A stretch of 64,000 nucleotides of DNA. Source: Ascaphus truei. Lineage: Eukaryota > Chordata > Amphibia > Anura > Ascaphidae. Positions 21,241-32,629 of this stretch are shown piece by piece (the first letter of the stretch is position 1; each line of letters opens with the position of its first letter). The position numbers and the translations under genes were made by a program. The notes beneath the pieces were generated by a model, which worked only from the letters and a program-made list of their open reading frames with translations, searched no databases and had not been told where the DNA came from. The stretch spans positions 2,681,997 to 2,745,996 of the forward strand of contig CM071570.1 in NCBI GenBank assembly GCA_036426205.1, read 5' to 3'.

Positions 21241-22790
21241 TGGGAATGTGCTAGCGGGCCCTGAGGCCATTAGTTACTCAGAAGTCTTCTGCCATAAGAC
21301 ACCGCCCGGTGTTGGAAGGCACCTCGCAGCTTATAGACTTGAATGGGCTGTTTGTCTGTCAGCTCCGGAAGTTGTGTTATGGCATGAAACAGCTTTGTAA
21401 ATATGGACCATTGTCTGGGAGGCCCTTCTCTCATCCATCATTTCCTCGGTTTGTTCCCAACAAACTCCATTTTTCCTCTACACGTTAACACAATATTCAG
21501 ATAACAAGTGATATTTGTAAGATTATGGGTTCTTTTAAGGCTGATTGATCCCCCCTTACGCCTACAATGTCAGTATCTTCATTACCTGGCACCATACAAC
21601 CGCCAAGGTCCAAGGACTCAAATGAGTAGCAGATGAGGGATATGTGCCAAACTCCAATTATTGGGCTAACAATTGCAATGCAGATGTATAAATAGGGTAT
21701 TCTCGGGGCCTGCTGGGACCCAAGAAATGTGATTAGTTTTCTCATGCACTGGTGACAGTTACATTACTAAGAGGATTAATCATTCCGAGTCCTCGGATGT
21801 CATTTCTGTCTTTGAAATACCATTTTTTTTTGTGTTGAAATCTGTTTCATTATTGTGCATTCTGCCTTTATCATTACGTTTCCCTCCTCCTCCCCCACAT
21901 CTCCCACCTCTTCTCTGCCACCCGAAGGTTATTTCCCTCGTCTCGCCCTCCCCCATCACTCTTCTGTGTTTCCCATTGTCGCACGTCCAGTGATGCATCG
22001 ATGTGCCCGTCCATGTGAAGTCTGTTATTAGCGTTAGCTCGTATTCTAATTTAACTGTAGGAGATAGCGAGCACACATTTGCAATGTTAAAGTTAATGAC
22101 CTGGTACATTAACAGAAAAGACACATTTAAAGTTCAATTATCTGAACTGTTGGAGTGAGTCTGTACAGCTCGGAGAAGTGTTCTAGAATGGCAAGGTAGA
22201 ATTACTCTGTTAATACTTTAGTTATTGATGGTATGCTCCTCGTCAGTAATTTACACTGTGCTGTCTGCGGAAAGTAATACATGAATACTCATAACATTCC
22301 AGCACAAATTCACAATATTCAATTAAAAAAAAACACATTTTGTGTTGATCAACCTTTTTTTTATCTGTGTGTTGTGTACCCCTGTGAGCACAATCACAAC
22401 CCCCAATGTCGGATTGAATGATCAAACGGGGATATTTTGGGTGGGAGGGATCTAGGGAATTACATCTTCTGCAGCTTTTGAGGTTTGAACATTGAAACAT
22501 TTTTTATTGTATATTTATTTCTATGGAAATCAAATACTGTACTTATTACCTGCGCTCCTCCCTTTGGGAAGTGTTCAGCGGGTGAAAGGATTGGCATTAC
22601 ATTCATGGAAAACAAAGAACAATTCCTGTACTTCTCCCAATTGGGCTAAAATATACTAGTGACAGTTTTACATTTTGACCCCAAGTCTGTGTAACAAAAG
22701 AGTCATTTGGTTGCATGTTTTAATCAAAACATGATTCAAGTCTGCTATTACTTATTTCTATGGTAAACATTTATTTATAAAATAATATAT
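21241..22790. other. Unassigned DNA
   Basis: No recognisable element. Several open stretches on the minus strand (21497-21745, 21780-22124) show no domain character. Confidence 0.3.
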
Positions 22791-22795
22791 AATAG

Positions 22796-22880
22796 GCTTA
22801 TTATTATTATTATTATTATTCTCATGTATTTATAAAGTGGTAACATATTCTGCAGCTTAGTATTAAGGGATATTGTCAAA
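22796..22880. repeat. Dispersed (TTA)n repeat with conserved flank, copy 1
   Basis: (TTA)n followed by 'ctcatgtatttataaagtgg' and 'taacatattctgcagcttag'. The same order occurs at 23946-24030 and, without the microsatellite, at 24482-24523. A microsatellite abutting a conserved block fits the 3' tail of a LINE (probably L2-like) read in reverse. The family is inferred. Confidence 0.5.
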
Positions 22881-23011
22881 ACAATGATGGAACCAGACAT
22901 TTCCTTATGTCTAGTGTGTGTGTATGAACCCCCCAGAGTCAGGGGATGATGGCGGTCTGGGGATCCCCCTGGAATATAGAATGACCCCCTAAGAGTACAC
23001 TTATTATACCC

Positions 23012-23050
23012 CTGATGAAGTGAGACATTGCTCACGTAACCCGTAGGGTG
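23012..23050 (+). other. Hammerhead-ribozyme-like motif
   Basis: The core CTGATGA is intact (23012-23018), followed by one extra A. Stem II is GTGAG/CTCAC around ACATTG. GTAA stands where GAAA is expected. Stem III is ACCC/GGGT around GTA. The expected cleavage-site base is G, which is not permitted in active hammerheads, and I see no stem I. Best read as a decayed motif in a retroelement tail. Confidence 0.4.
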
Positions 23051-23059
23051 AGCTTGGTT

Positions 23060-23940
23060 ACTTCAAACACCCTGCTCCTTATACCTGGTTGAACTGCCTG
23101 AGGGAATCTACTACCAGGTGGACCGGAGGACAAACTGCGGGATATCGCGAGCAGCAAAGCGCGATCCTGGCCAGCCAGCCAGCGAGACGCTTGCATCATC
23201 ACGCAACGGAGCGTGTGACGTCATCACGGTAGGCAGAAGCAGGGAGATCCAGGAGGGGATACCAGCGTGGACAGCCAGGCATCAGCCAAGGCTCTGTTAC
23301 AGACGCCGGTGAGAGCGGTGATTAAAGCGAACCGAGAGGAAGGTGATTCCAAGGGCCCTCAACCAGGCTCAATTTGCTGAAAAGCGCAAAAGGTTGAAGT
23401 AGTATGTGAGCGACACAGCGGGTGTCGGTTTTTATATGTTTTATTACATGTTAGTTTCTCAGAGGATCTGTGCTATGTTGCTTGTTCCTATGCTACACTG
23501 CTGGGGAATTCCACTGATTTCCAGAGTTATTTGACATCAAGATTGTGTCCTTTTGTGAGTCAAATCCATTTATGAGCATCTTATTTGTGTGTTAATGTGC
23601 ACGGTGTGCCAATATGAAGGGCTCAAGATGTGGCTGAAACCCCAGACACTAAGGGTGTATCCTATTATCAGTAGCAATGGTTAATGGGTCTGTTGCCTGA
23701 TAATACCGTAATCTGAAGTGAATCATCGCTAGGTGTCCACATCCGTTTCCAACGACCTGATCACAGAGGTGTTATTGTCACTTGCGCTGTATGATATTAT
23801 ACACTGTGTCTTTCTTCATTCTTCTCTTACATACGGCACTGAGCACAGAGTGAAGAACAGCGCCAAGGAGGACGATTTTTCTATAATGATTCAAGCCTGC
23901 TATGACTTATTTTTATGGTAAAAATGTATAAATAATATAT
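23060..23940. other. Unassigned DNA
   Basis: Moderate GC to 23350, then AT-rich. No gene or element identified. Confidence 0.3.
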
Positions 23941-23945
23941 CACAA

Positions 23946-24030
23946 TAGGCTTATTATTATTATTATTCTCATGTATTTATAAAGTGGTAACATATTCTGC
24001 AGCTTAGTATAAAGGGATATTGCCAAAACA
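23946..24030. repeat. Dispersed (TTA)n repeat, copy 2
   Basis: Near-identical to 22796-22880, and the similarity continues downstream ('agggatattg.caaaacaatg', 'ggaaccagac.tttcc', 'gtctggggatccc'). The pair is therefore a longer duplicated block of about 200 bp. Confidence 0.55.
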
Positions 24031-24481
24031 ATGCTGGAACCAGACGTTTCCTTATGTAGTTGTGTGGGTATGGGGCCCCGAGAGTCAGGAGACGCTGCCG
24101 GTCTGGGGATCCCACTGGAATTGCTGGTCACAGACAGGACTCTGCCTCTCAGGTGCATGCTCAGTGCTGCTGTCTGCTCCCAGGGATACACAGGGACACA
24201 CTTCTTAACAACATATACAGGGGTCTCTGACTCATAACTGCACCACATATTTGTACTGGCAAACACTGCATAACATGCAGCAAATAGTTGTATATAAAAT
24301 CATCACATTTTATGTGAAATTCAGTTTTTAAGGCGGTAATGCTATACTGTCCGAAGTGGCCTTCCATGCTATGTTTGCCCCAAAGTTCCCATTAACTCCA
24401 ATAGGGATTTACATAGCCAAAAACGCCCCGAACAGCCGCACGAGACTATATAGAATTACCCCCTAAGAGTACACTTATTAT

Positions 24482-24670
24482 CGTTTATTTGTAAAGCACC
24501 AACATATTCTGCAGCGCAGTACAATTGGGGGGGGGGGGGGGGGGAACAGAGTTATGTATATTACCAGAATGACATACAAATAAGAACAAACATGCAGAAA
24601 CCGATACAGAGAGGTAATGAGGGCCTGATCCTCAGAGCTTACACTCTACAGGGCATGAAGGGCAATGTTG
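24482..24670. repeat. Dispersed L2-type tail with poly-G run
   Basis: 'cgtttatttgtaaagcacca' and 'acatattctgcagcgcagta' are followed by a run of about 20 G (24525-24544). Further on comes 'cagagcttacactctac'. The order of blocks is that of a common amphibian LINE 3' region seen in reverse. Confidence 0.45.
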
Positions 24671-24835
24671 AAACAAAAAGTAAGTGGCTGCTCAGCGTGG
24701 GATGAAGTATACATCAGGGTAGAGTATGGCCAAGCCCAACAGCTGATCCCATTTAGGTTTGGAGTTGTGGAAGTTAGGGGGTGTTAGCATGGAGTTTGGT
24801 TGAGGTGTTGGTGTTGGTGTTTGGGGGGGGGGGGG

Positions 24836-26330
24836 TGCGGAGAAATTGTTGTCAGAATGTGCCTAGGTAGTTGGGGTCTGGAGTCATCGGTTCCCCTTAA
24901 AATGTACCCAGGAACCATGTCTGATTCCAGGATACATGTAGGCACATTGACCCGGCAATATCTCTCCTTAAAAACATTTGCGTGATTCACCTCAAGGGTT
25001 CCCTGCTTCAGCATAGCCCAGAAAGGTAAATGGGGATAGGGATGTACAGTGTCCCTGTAACAATGAGGGGTCCCTAGGTTAAGGGGGATACCCAGTTAAT
25101 GCCCAGGTAGCCCAGAACCGGTATTGGGGTTCATGGGCACTCAGACCATAAGTATGAGGTTGTGAGGGGACTCTCAGAGTCCAGTCCAAGTCCCTTAGAT
25201 AGTGTGTGGGGAATGAAGGCTAGAAGGAAATAAAGTGCAGCTTTCTATTCTATTCCCCACACCCAGAGACTTAGGCAAGTATAAAAAGGGTATATATTAA
25301 TAATACAGTAATAGTGCTGGTATGTACTGTGTGCGCTGTATATGAGCTGGGACTTTCGGAACCGATGCTCAGACAGGCTGCCAGGGCTACCCAGTTGGTG
25401 CCAGTGACTCTGCTGAACATCAGAGATTAAAGGCACCAGAGGATGCCTGAGGTGTGAAAGCCATTTGGGTAACAGGGAAAGGCTCAAGTACCCACGTCCT
25501 GGGATCAATGGCAGTCGTCTGTGCTACCATTTGTCCTAGCAGACCTGGAGGAACCTGACCCAGCGGGTGGTATCTGAATACTAAGGGACAGAGGGGCAAA
25601 CTGGCGCATGTCCCTGGCAGATTCAGATTCCTCACTAACCCGGTTTTCCAGACCGGCTTCGCTCTGATTGGCTACTGAGAAAGTTCCCACACTCAGATTG
25701 GCTGTAGTATTTTGTGAATGAACTCCAAAATACTATAAGAAACCCCTAAGCCAATGAACGTTGAGATTTATAGCGGTAGAAGTGTGGATGGGCTTTTCAA
25801 AAGTTCTCTTGCTTGAATAGCAGACACCGGCTTCAGAAAAGTCTGCCCGGAAAATATTCTAAGTCCAACTTCTGGCGGCCAAGTTTTCAAACTGAAAAAT
25901 CAACGCCGGGAAAGTTTCTAAGTCCTGACTTTTTGCAGTCAAGTTCTGAGAATCGAACGTAGCGGTCGCGGCTGGTATTGCAAGCCGATTTTAGTGCCAG
26001 GAGTTTGGTACTAACACCCGGTCAAGAAAGAGTCCAAGTTCTCAGAAGAGAAGGGAGCGGTGGCATGTGGAACTTCACGCCGATTTGGGAACCAGGGGAT
26101 TTCGGGCTAAGTCCCGGTCAGGGTAAAACTCTTATTTAGAGTTCACTGCACCTAGAACAGTCTAGTTTTCTACCCCAGACCCGCAGTAAGTGTGTTTTTC
26201 GTCTGTATTTTGTGTTCCACTGTGTGTATGCCCATTTCTGTGAATAAACCTCAATTTATTTCATTATCTTGTTTATCCTCAATAAATGATCCTGGTAAAA
26301 GGTGTACAATAAACCTGGTCTCCTGTGACA
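24836..26330 (+). mobile_element. Dispersed long repeat, copy 2 (LTR candidate)
   Basis: Same family as 15831-17190. It includes 'ggtcgcggctggtattgcaa' at about 25963 and ends with two AATAAA-like sites, 'cctcaataaatgatcctgg' and 'acctggtctcctgtgaca'. A G-run precedes it (24823-24836). It abuts the L2 remnant at 26340. The direct repeat 'gacaatgag' (26327-26335 and 26353-26361) brackets the junction and may be relevant to the insertion. Confidence 0.5.
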
Positions 26331-26339
26331 ATGAGATTG

Positions 26340-28076
26340 TGGTATTATTGACAATGAGGGAGAGTTTGGGGTGTAGGGGTAGCAGTGGAAGGGAGGATGA
26401 GTATAAGTGCTGTTTTGGACATGTTAAGCTTCAGATAACGGTGGGACGTCCAGGAGGAGATTGTGGAGAGGCAGTAATTGACATGGGACAAGAAAGAGGG
26501 AGAGAGGTCAGGGAGGAAAGGTATATTTGGGTATCATCGGCATAGAGATGATACTAAAAGCCAAAAGATTCTATTAGTTCTCCAAGAGAAGAGGTTTATA
26601 GTGAAAATAGCAGAGGGCCAAGGACAGAACCTTCTGGGACCCTACCTAACAGAAAGAGGGAGTGAAGAGGCGGAAAAGAGCAGTTAGCAAGTAGGACGTG
26701 AACCAGGAGGCCAACTGGATGGAGAGTGTGCAGGAGAAGGTGGTGATCAAGAGTGTAGAAGACAGCAGTAATACCCAGGAGTGACCTTTAGATTTAGCTG
26801 TGAGTAGGTAGTTGGCCGCTTTGTTGGTGCTGTCTAAGTGGAGTGTAGAGGACGGAAATCAGATTGCAGAGTCAAGCAGGTAGTTAGACGAGAGAAAGGG
26901 AGTTATAAAGCGGTTATATACAAGCTGCTCAAGTGGATTGGAGACATAAGGGAGAAGAGAGATGCTGTAGGGCATTAGCTAGAGATGGAGTGGTTCAAGA
27001 GACGGCTTCTTTAGAATGAGCAGGATTGAGGGAAGTGCCAGTGAGTGCTTGTTTGAAGGAAGATGGGAATGTTCCAGAGAGGAGAGAGAGGTTAAAAAGT
27101 GGAGTTAGGGTAGGGCATAGTGTGTCAGAAAGGAAGCGAAGGCGATGGGAGGGAATAGGATGAAGGGGGCAAGTTGTTGTAACGCTGTGCTCACCATAAA
27201 CAAGGCGGGACCCCAATACTGAGGTGGGAATGGGTATAAACGCCACTCACAGCCACAGGGGCATGTCTGGAGTGCAGATGGTCAGGCAGCCAGGTCAGGA
27301 TTGAAGAGCATAGAATGGTCAGGTACTTGCCAAGGTCTGAGGTAGGAGCCGGTAGAAGGGTCAGTGTCCGTTTAGCCTTTGTCAGGGATTGGAGCCAGTA
27401 GGAGCGTAGAGGTCCGTAAGCCTTGGTCAGAATTGGAGAGATGTGGAAGGTCTGAGGTAAGCCGGGTCGGTATGCCAGTGCGGAGTCCAAAGTAATAGCC
27501 GGGTCGGAACACAGGAGGTCAATCTGCAACAAGGAACTAGGACACAAGGCAAGGCAGAAAAAGGAACCAGGAAGTGAGAGAACAGCGCTAACTGGAACTA
27601 TTCAAGTGGCACAGCTGAGCATATATGGGAGAGCATAACCAATGAGAGAGGGGGCGGAGGGAAGGCGCGGCCTCCGCGGAGGCACGCATAGGAGGAGAGG
27701 CACAGGTGGGCATAATAAAGAGAGTTGACACGCAGCTTGGGAGCGGTGAACACGTGTCAAGTGCGTGCGCTGTGCGACGTTGATGCATGTCACAAGTGGG
27801 GGGCGGAGCCAGACGCCGCAACGTTAGAAAACCTCCTGTGGGAGCGCGCGCGCTGTGAGGACAGTGGGTTGCGCGAGACATCAGGTAAGGAGGGAGTTCA
27901 CCACGGGGGACGCGCTCCCCGATTCCTTACAGTTGTAAGGCGAGATGATGAGAGGAGCTCCAAGACGTCATTCTCCATCACAGGGGCAAATTATCTGAGG
28001 GTGGATGGAGGTGTGCAAAGGGATGTGTTGCGTGTGGAGCCTGACATGAAGAGATGTCATTGCTGATGGACTCAAT
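26340..28076 (-). pseudogene. L2-type LINE, split by an LTR-like insertion
   Basis: Minus strand. 28076-27937 carries the upstream part, ending near 'SSHHLAL'. 27177-26340 carries the continuation, with 'TLTPLFNLSLLSGTFPSSFK' (about 27080), '[14 protein letters not shown]' (about 26640-26600) and a 'YHLYADDTQIYL' block (about 26560-26520). The VPQG Gln is changed to Glu and stops interrupt the frame. Removing 27178-27931 plus one copy of the 5-bp duplication rejoins the L2 sequence smoothly, so the L2 was in place first. Confidence 0.7.
27178..27931 (-). mobile_element. 754-bp LTR-like insertion in L2
   Basis: Starts TGTAACGCTGTGC and ends GATTCCTTACA. It is flanked by GTTGT at 27173-27177 and 27932-27936. 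The surrounding L2 sequence is continuous once it is removed, which fixes both boundaries. TG...CA ends and a 5-bp duplication indicate integrase-mediated LTR insertion. Its CGTTACA end (minus orientation) is shared with 54094-55760. Confidence 0.65.
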
Positions 28077-28119
28077 CTTATCTGTGGAGATAGGTATACA
28101 TATTTACCAATCCAATAGT

Positions 28120-28495
28120 ATACATCTCCCTCCTCACTCCCCTCTCTCTTACTGCCCTTCTCCCTTTCTCCCCTCTCACTCAATCCTCCCTCTCTCTCTC
28201 ACCCACTCCTCTCTCATCCCTCCTCATCTCTTCCTAACCCTCCTCCTCACTCACAACACTTCTCACTCAATCCCCCCTTGTTATTCTCCACCCCTCCTCA
28301 CTCACTCCCCCTCCCTTCACCCCCTAAACCCTCCTTCTCTCTTACTTTCCCACATTTATAATGAACAATTAATAATTTATTAGCCCTCCTCATCCATTCC
28401 TAACCCCCCTTCTCACTCACTTTCCTCCTCTTATCTCATTCTCCTCCCTTCCTCACTCACTCCTCCATTTCACTTACTCACCCCCCCCCCCCATT
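28120..28495. repeat. Pyrimidine-rich simple sequence
   Basis: Imperfect CCTCACTCA/CTCCTC repeats. A short AT block ('aacaattaataatt') appears twice, near 28364 and 28505, each after a C-run, suggesting a ~140-bp duplication inside the tract. Confidence 0.7.
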
Positions 28496-28680
28496 TATTA
28501 TTAACAATTAATAATTGACTGAACTTTAATCCAGGCCGTTAAAGGGTCCTTTATTATGATATTGTCTTTTATTTTGTTTGATATTTATTCAATTTTACCA
28601 TGGGGCAAATACCCCAAACTCAGTGGCCAGAACAAAGCTGTTTCCAAAATCTTGTTTATATACGAGTCCTTATTGAGAAG
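28496..28680. other. Flank of the 44-bp array
   Basis: AT-rich with no recognisable feature. Confidence 0.3.
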
Positions 28681-29022
28681 CCAATCTCTTACCATGTTAC
28701 TAAGACTTGCCATATGGAATCATTCCAATCTCTTACCATGTTACTAAGACTTGCCATATGGAACCATTCCAATCTCTTACCATGTTACTAAGACATGCCA
28801 TATGGAACCATTCCAATCTCTTACCATACTACTAAGACTTGCCATATGGAACCATTCCAATCTCTTACCATGTTACTAAGACATGCCATATGGAATCATT
28901 CCAATCTCTTACCATGTTACTAAGACATGCCATATGGAATCATTCCAATCTCTTACCATGTTACTAAGACATGCCATATGGAACCATTCCAATCTCTTAC
29001 CATGTTACTAAGACATGCCATT
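28681..29022. repeat. 44-bp tandem array, 7.8 copies
   Basis: Copies start exactly every 44 bp (28681, 28725, 28769, 28813, 28857, 28901, 28945, 28989) with 'ccaatctcttaccatg' and contain 'ttgccatatggaaccatt'. Only substitutions separate the copies (for example acttgcc/acatgcc and gaatc/gaacc). There are no indels, unlike the other arrays in the window. Confidence 0.95.
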
Positions 29023-29383
29023 GTCAGGAATCCGCTCCGCGGGTTACTGGTTACCTTACCTTGCAGACGGGGGGGGGAGCCGGCGGAGAGGTGAGCTGGG
29101 TGAAGAGGAGAGAGTGTGTGTGTGTGTGTGTCAGTTGGGTGAGGCCGAGGGGGAAGGTGAGCTGCGGGTGAGGAGAAGAAGAGTGGCAGTTGGGTGACGT
29201 CATAGAGCCACCAATTTGATTGGCCAGAGGCTGAGGACCAATCAGATTCACCACATCTAGCACCAGACTCACAAATTTCAAATTTATATATTAAGATATA
29301 ATCTTTGCCTGGATAACCTCAAATACGAGAGCAGTAGACATAGTAATAATAATACAAAAAAAATTATATGTATGTGTATATTT
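29023..29383. other. Unassigned DNA with G-run and (TG)n
   Basis: It starts 'tgtcaggaatccgctccgcg', which could be an element end. A G-run lies at 29069-29078 and (TG)n at 29115-29130. No matching far end was found. Confidence 0.3.
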
Positions 29384-29560
29384 TAGTTTTCCCTAGAATT
29401 CATCTGGAACATAAAAATGTTAATCAATTCGTGGAGTAACGAGAGAGAGAGAGAGAGATCGATCGAGAGAGAGAGATCGAGTATTTACTATGATACTGCA
29501 CGTTCACCGTAAACAATTGATTACAAATGTTATGGTCCAGATGAATTCGAGGGAAAAACT
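29384..29560. repeat. Inverted repeat around a (GA)n/(GATC) core
   Basis: The arm at 29384-29429 contains 'ttccctagaattcatctgga'. The arm at 29514-29560 is its reverse complement with a few changes. The (GA)n tract at 29440-29480 lies between. The right arm continues into 65 bp (29550-29615) that match an internal part of the Penelope-like element (31665-31725 and 39740-39805), so this is a rearranged end of that element. Confidence 0.6.
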
Positions 29561-29615
29561 AAAATGCATCTCAGCTGACTCCAGTAAACATCAAATTAAT
29601 CTCTCCCTGAATGTA

Positions 29616-32440
29616 CAAATAGAAGAAAACTCGGCGATCACTGCATACATAGGAACTAAGCCATGGACGAATATAAAATCAATATTTATTGAATCTTGGT
29701 GCTGGACATCACAGAGATTCACATCCTCTGACACGTTTCGTTCCGTTATGAACTTTATCAAAGAGTACAATGAATCTGTTCACAAGAACCTTAAGTAGGC
29801 AGGTTCCTTTCTCCCATTGGCTGGATATTTAATTAAATCAGTTGAAAGTAATTTGTAAATTACTGATTATAATTGAGCCCTTATGTGGAGACGAAGCCTG
29901 TCTACAAGGATATATTGTGAATATACAACAAACCTACAACAAGACAAGTGATGACGAAAAATCAATAAACAATTGATTAATAACATATTAAAAACAAGGT
30001 CAAGTGATGTGCAGCAACCCAAATATAAAATATATTAACAGTTCCTTTGCACTTGGAAAACATAATTAGATTTATGAGGAAAAAAACTGATCATAATAAA
30101 TATATATATATTATATATTCTCTATATATATATATATCTATATATATCATATATATCTATATATATATATATCCCCAATATTAGGCAGCTAATGAAAGTT
30201 GGTTACACATTGAAAAGTAATATATATACAAAATCAATACAATATCAAAGTTATATTTAGAGTTAATGAGTAATATACACACATACACATGTAGGGATAC
30301 CATGACTTGTATACAATTTTGACATGTTGCAAGTTTCTTATTTTTATTTTTATATACTTTTTATTTTTAATATATATACACAAGTTATATTGTATATGAT
30401 ATGGAAGAGTCAACAAAGCAATATAAACATAAATAACCTGATAGTTGATGACATATAACTCTCATAGAAATATGAATCACATGGGACAATACCAAAATCC
30501 AAACATTTATATTTATGAACATGCACTGAATTGATAAATTGAATTAAATTAATACCAAAATATATATGTTGAGATGCATGGAGACACACTCTCAAGACTC
30601 CCCTAACATCAACCATGTAAGAATGTTTTAACCTCCACTCATGGTTAATGCCGGTGTGGGTGGAGATTGTTGAGAGGGTATATCCAATACATCTCTTGTT
30701 TGTTTAACGTATTTTCCCTATTACCCCCTCTAGGGTGGCAGGGTATATGTTCTATCGACAGAAAAAAACTTTTTTAATGCCCCATTCGACATGTGCCAAA
30801 GTGTCTGGGAACTGGATATTTAAGTCCCCTTTCTTGATTAACCTTACATGTTCATATATTCTTATTCTGATTGGTCTTATAGTGCGGCCTATGTATTTTG
30901 GTCCGCAGCACAAAAAAGAATGTAGATAACAAATGAAATGTTACATTGAGAAAATCTTAATGTATTATTTCTTGAGGTTGGTATTGTAAGAAATATATTT
31001 ACTTTGGCAAGCGTACTGGCACATAGAGCATGTTCCACATTTATAAAAGCCTTTGTGGAATGCTGAAATTTGAGTTGGACTTAGATTAAACATGCTTGGT
31101 GATAAGTTGTGATGCAATTTTTTTGGCTTTCCTATGGAAAATCTAGGGCCTTGTGCCAACATTGGGCGGATGTCTTTGTCTAGTAAAAGTGTATGCCAAT
31201 GTTTAGAATTATTTTACAAATATCCTGAATTGTGAGCTGTATGTACTGATAAAGAAAGGACTTTTTTCATTGCCCATGATCTTGACAATGTTTCTCTACT
31301 TTTTTTTGGGATATAGTTCCTGGGTTTTTTTACCACATTTCACCTCCTCTCTGTATGATCTGCTTTAGCGAAGCTGTTGCTATGTCTTTTGCTGAATCCT
31401 CGCTCTAGAAACCTATCAACATTTTCCCTTGCACGGGACAGAAACACCTCATATCTGAGCATAGTTTTTTCAATCTGATAAAATTGAGCCCTGGTATTTC
31501 CTGATCACGACCGTGGATGGAGCTTTGAGCACATAACAAGATGTTTTTCTCGAATTCTGTCTTCTGTAGATATCATATTGTATGGTTTTATTGCGTCAAT
31601 ATACAGGAGTAAGTCCAAAAAGTGGATATGATTAATGTGGTGCTCAAAGTGAATTTAATGTTGGGGAAAACTAAAATGCATCCTGACTCCAGTAAACTCA
31701 AATTTAATTCTCTCCTCTAATGTAATCATTCATTTTTTTAAAATCATTTTTTGTCAAACAAGGTGTCAATCCTCTTTTTATTTTTAATAAATTGTCCACT
31801 GTATCCATTTTCAGATTTTATGAACCTTTCATTTTACAACAGGCAAAATACCATTTTTTTTCTCGTGTTAATGAGGAGCTCCTATTATATAAAGCCTTTT
31901 GGTTGAACAGACCACTTTAAGATCATTGTATTGTCCCTGTAATATATTTGTACAGGATAAAATATCACTCCAAAGATAACTGGCTCAATTTGGATTGTCT
32001 TTTCTCACAAGTACACTTATTTACCCTTCTATTTGGTGGTGTTTTGTCTGCCCTTTTTTCAGTATGCTGTGCAGAATTAGCTTGTTTATGTGTGAGATCT
32101 GTGATTTGCTCCTCTCTGTATAACCTTTTGTACAATGCATCCTAGTAACCTCATCACTTTCTGCTTCACAGAGTAGCATGTTCAAACCGACATTCATTCC
32201 CAAATCCTTCTGTGCACAACAAGATTAGCCTCTTGTGGTGGTGTGTTATTGTTACACTATACATGTATTTCTGTCAAATGTAAAATGCTAAACGTAACTC
32301 GCACAATGCTCTTTACTTTCCTAGTATTGAATCGACGGTCCTCACTGAATTTGTGCCTACCTGAACTCCACGTTTAGGGCTCTGGACTGCACTACACCAC
32401 AGCCCTGGATCTTGGTGAAGGACCCACTAAAACTTATGGG
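29616..32440 (-). pseudogene. Penelope-like element (block A copy)
   Basis: Minus strand order: reverse transcriptase C-terminal region (about 31700-31250), a cysteine-rich stretch 'FYKCGTCSMCQYACQ' (about 31060-31010), a GIY-YIG-type endonuclease region (about 30960-30700) and an AT-rich 3' region ending near the hammerhead-like fold at 29716-29776. The copy is full of single-base indels compared with 38032-40530, so no frame is intact. 30090-30180 is (TA)n. Upstream reverse transcriptase (31800-32400) is colinear with the other copy but not readable as protein. Confidence 0.65.
29716..29776 (-). other. Hammerhead-ribozyme-like fold at Penelope-like tail
   Basis: Minus strand. The outer stem I is GATTCA/TGAATC, then an internal loop, then the inner stem I CTCT/AGAG. 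The core is TTGATAA. Stem II is GTTC/GAAC around ATAACG, then GAAA, a short stem III from ACGTGT, and GTC. Stem II differs from that at 1834-1874 yet still pairs, which argues for selection on structure in the source family. The core carries the same two changes from CTGATGA as the 1834 copy. Confidence 0.5.
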
Positions 32441-32444
32441 TAGT

Positions 32445-32625
32445 CATTTCTTTAAAAACTTGTATTTGATTGATTTTTGTAAGCGGGGGGCGGGTGGGGG
32501 GGGGGGGGAGGAGTACAGAAAATGATATGCAGGGGGGGGGGGTGTGAAGGGGGTAAGTGTCATTGCCAGGTTTAATAACAATAGTATATACATAAAAGAT
32601 ACAAGCATTCACAAGAAGAAATCAC
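32445..32625 (-). mobile_element. L1 3' end fragment with G-rich tract (block A)
   Basis: It shares order with the L1 3' end at 47881-48060: 'aaaacttgtatttgattgat', a long G-rich run (32485-32510, 32530-32542) around 'gtacagaaaatga', then 'atacataaaagatac'. The second copy is at 40545-40710. Confidence 0.5.
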
Positions 32626-32629
32626 TTAA

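Noticed and set aside
28681..29022. Regular 44-bp repeats considered as a CRISPR-like array
   Set aside because: The repeats are contiguous with no unique spacers; the surroundings are vertebrate-type retroelements.
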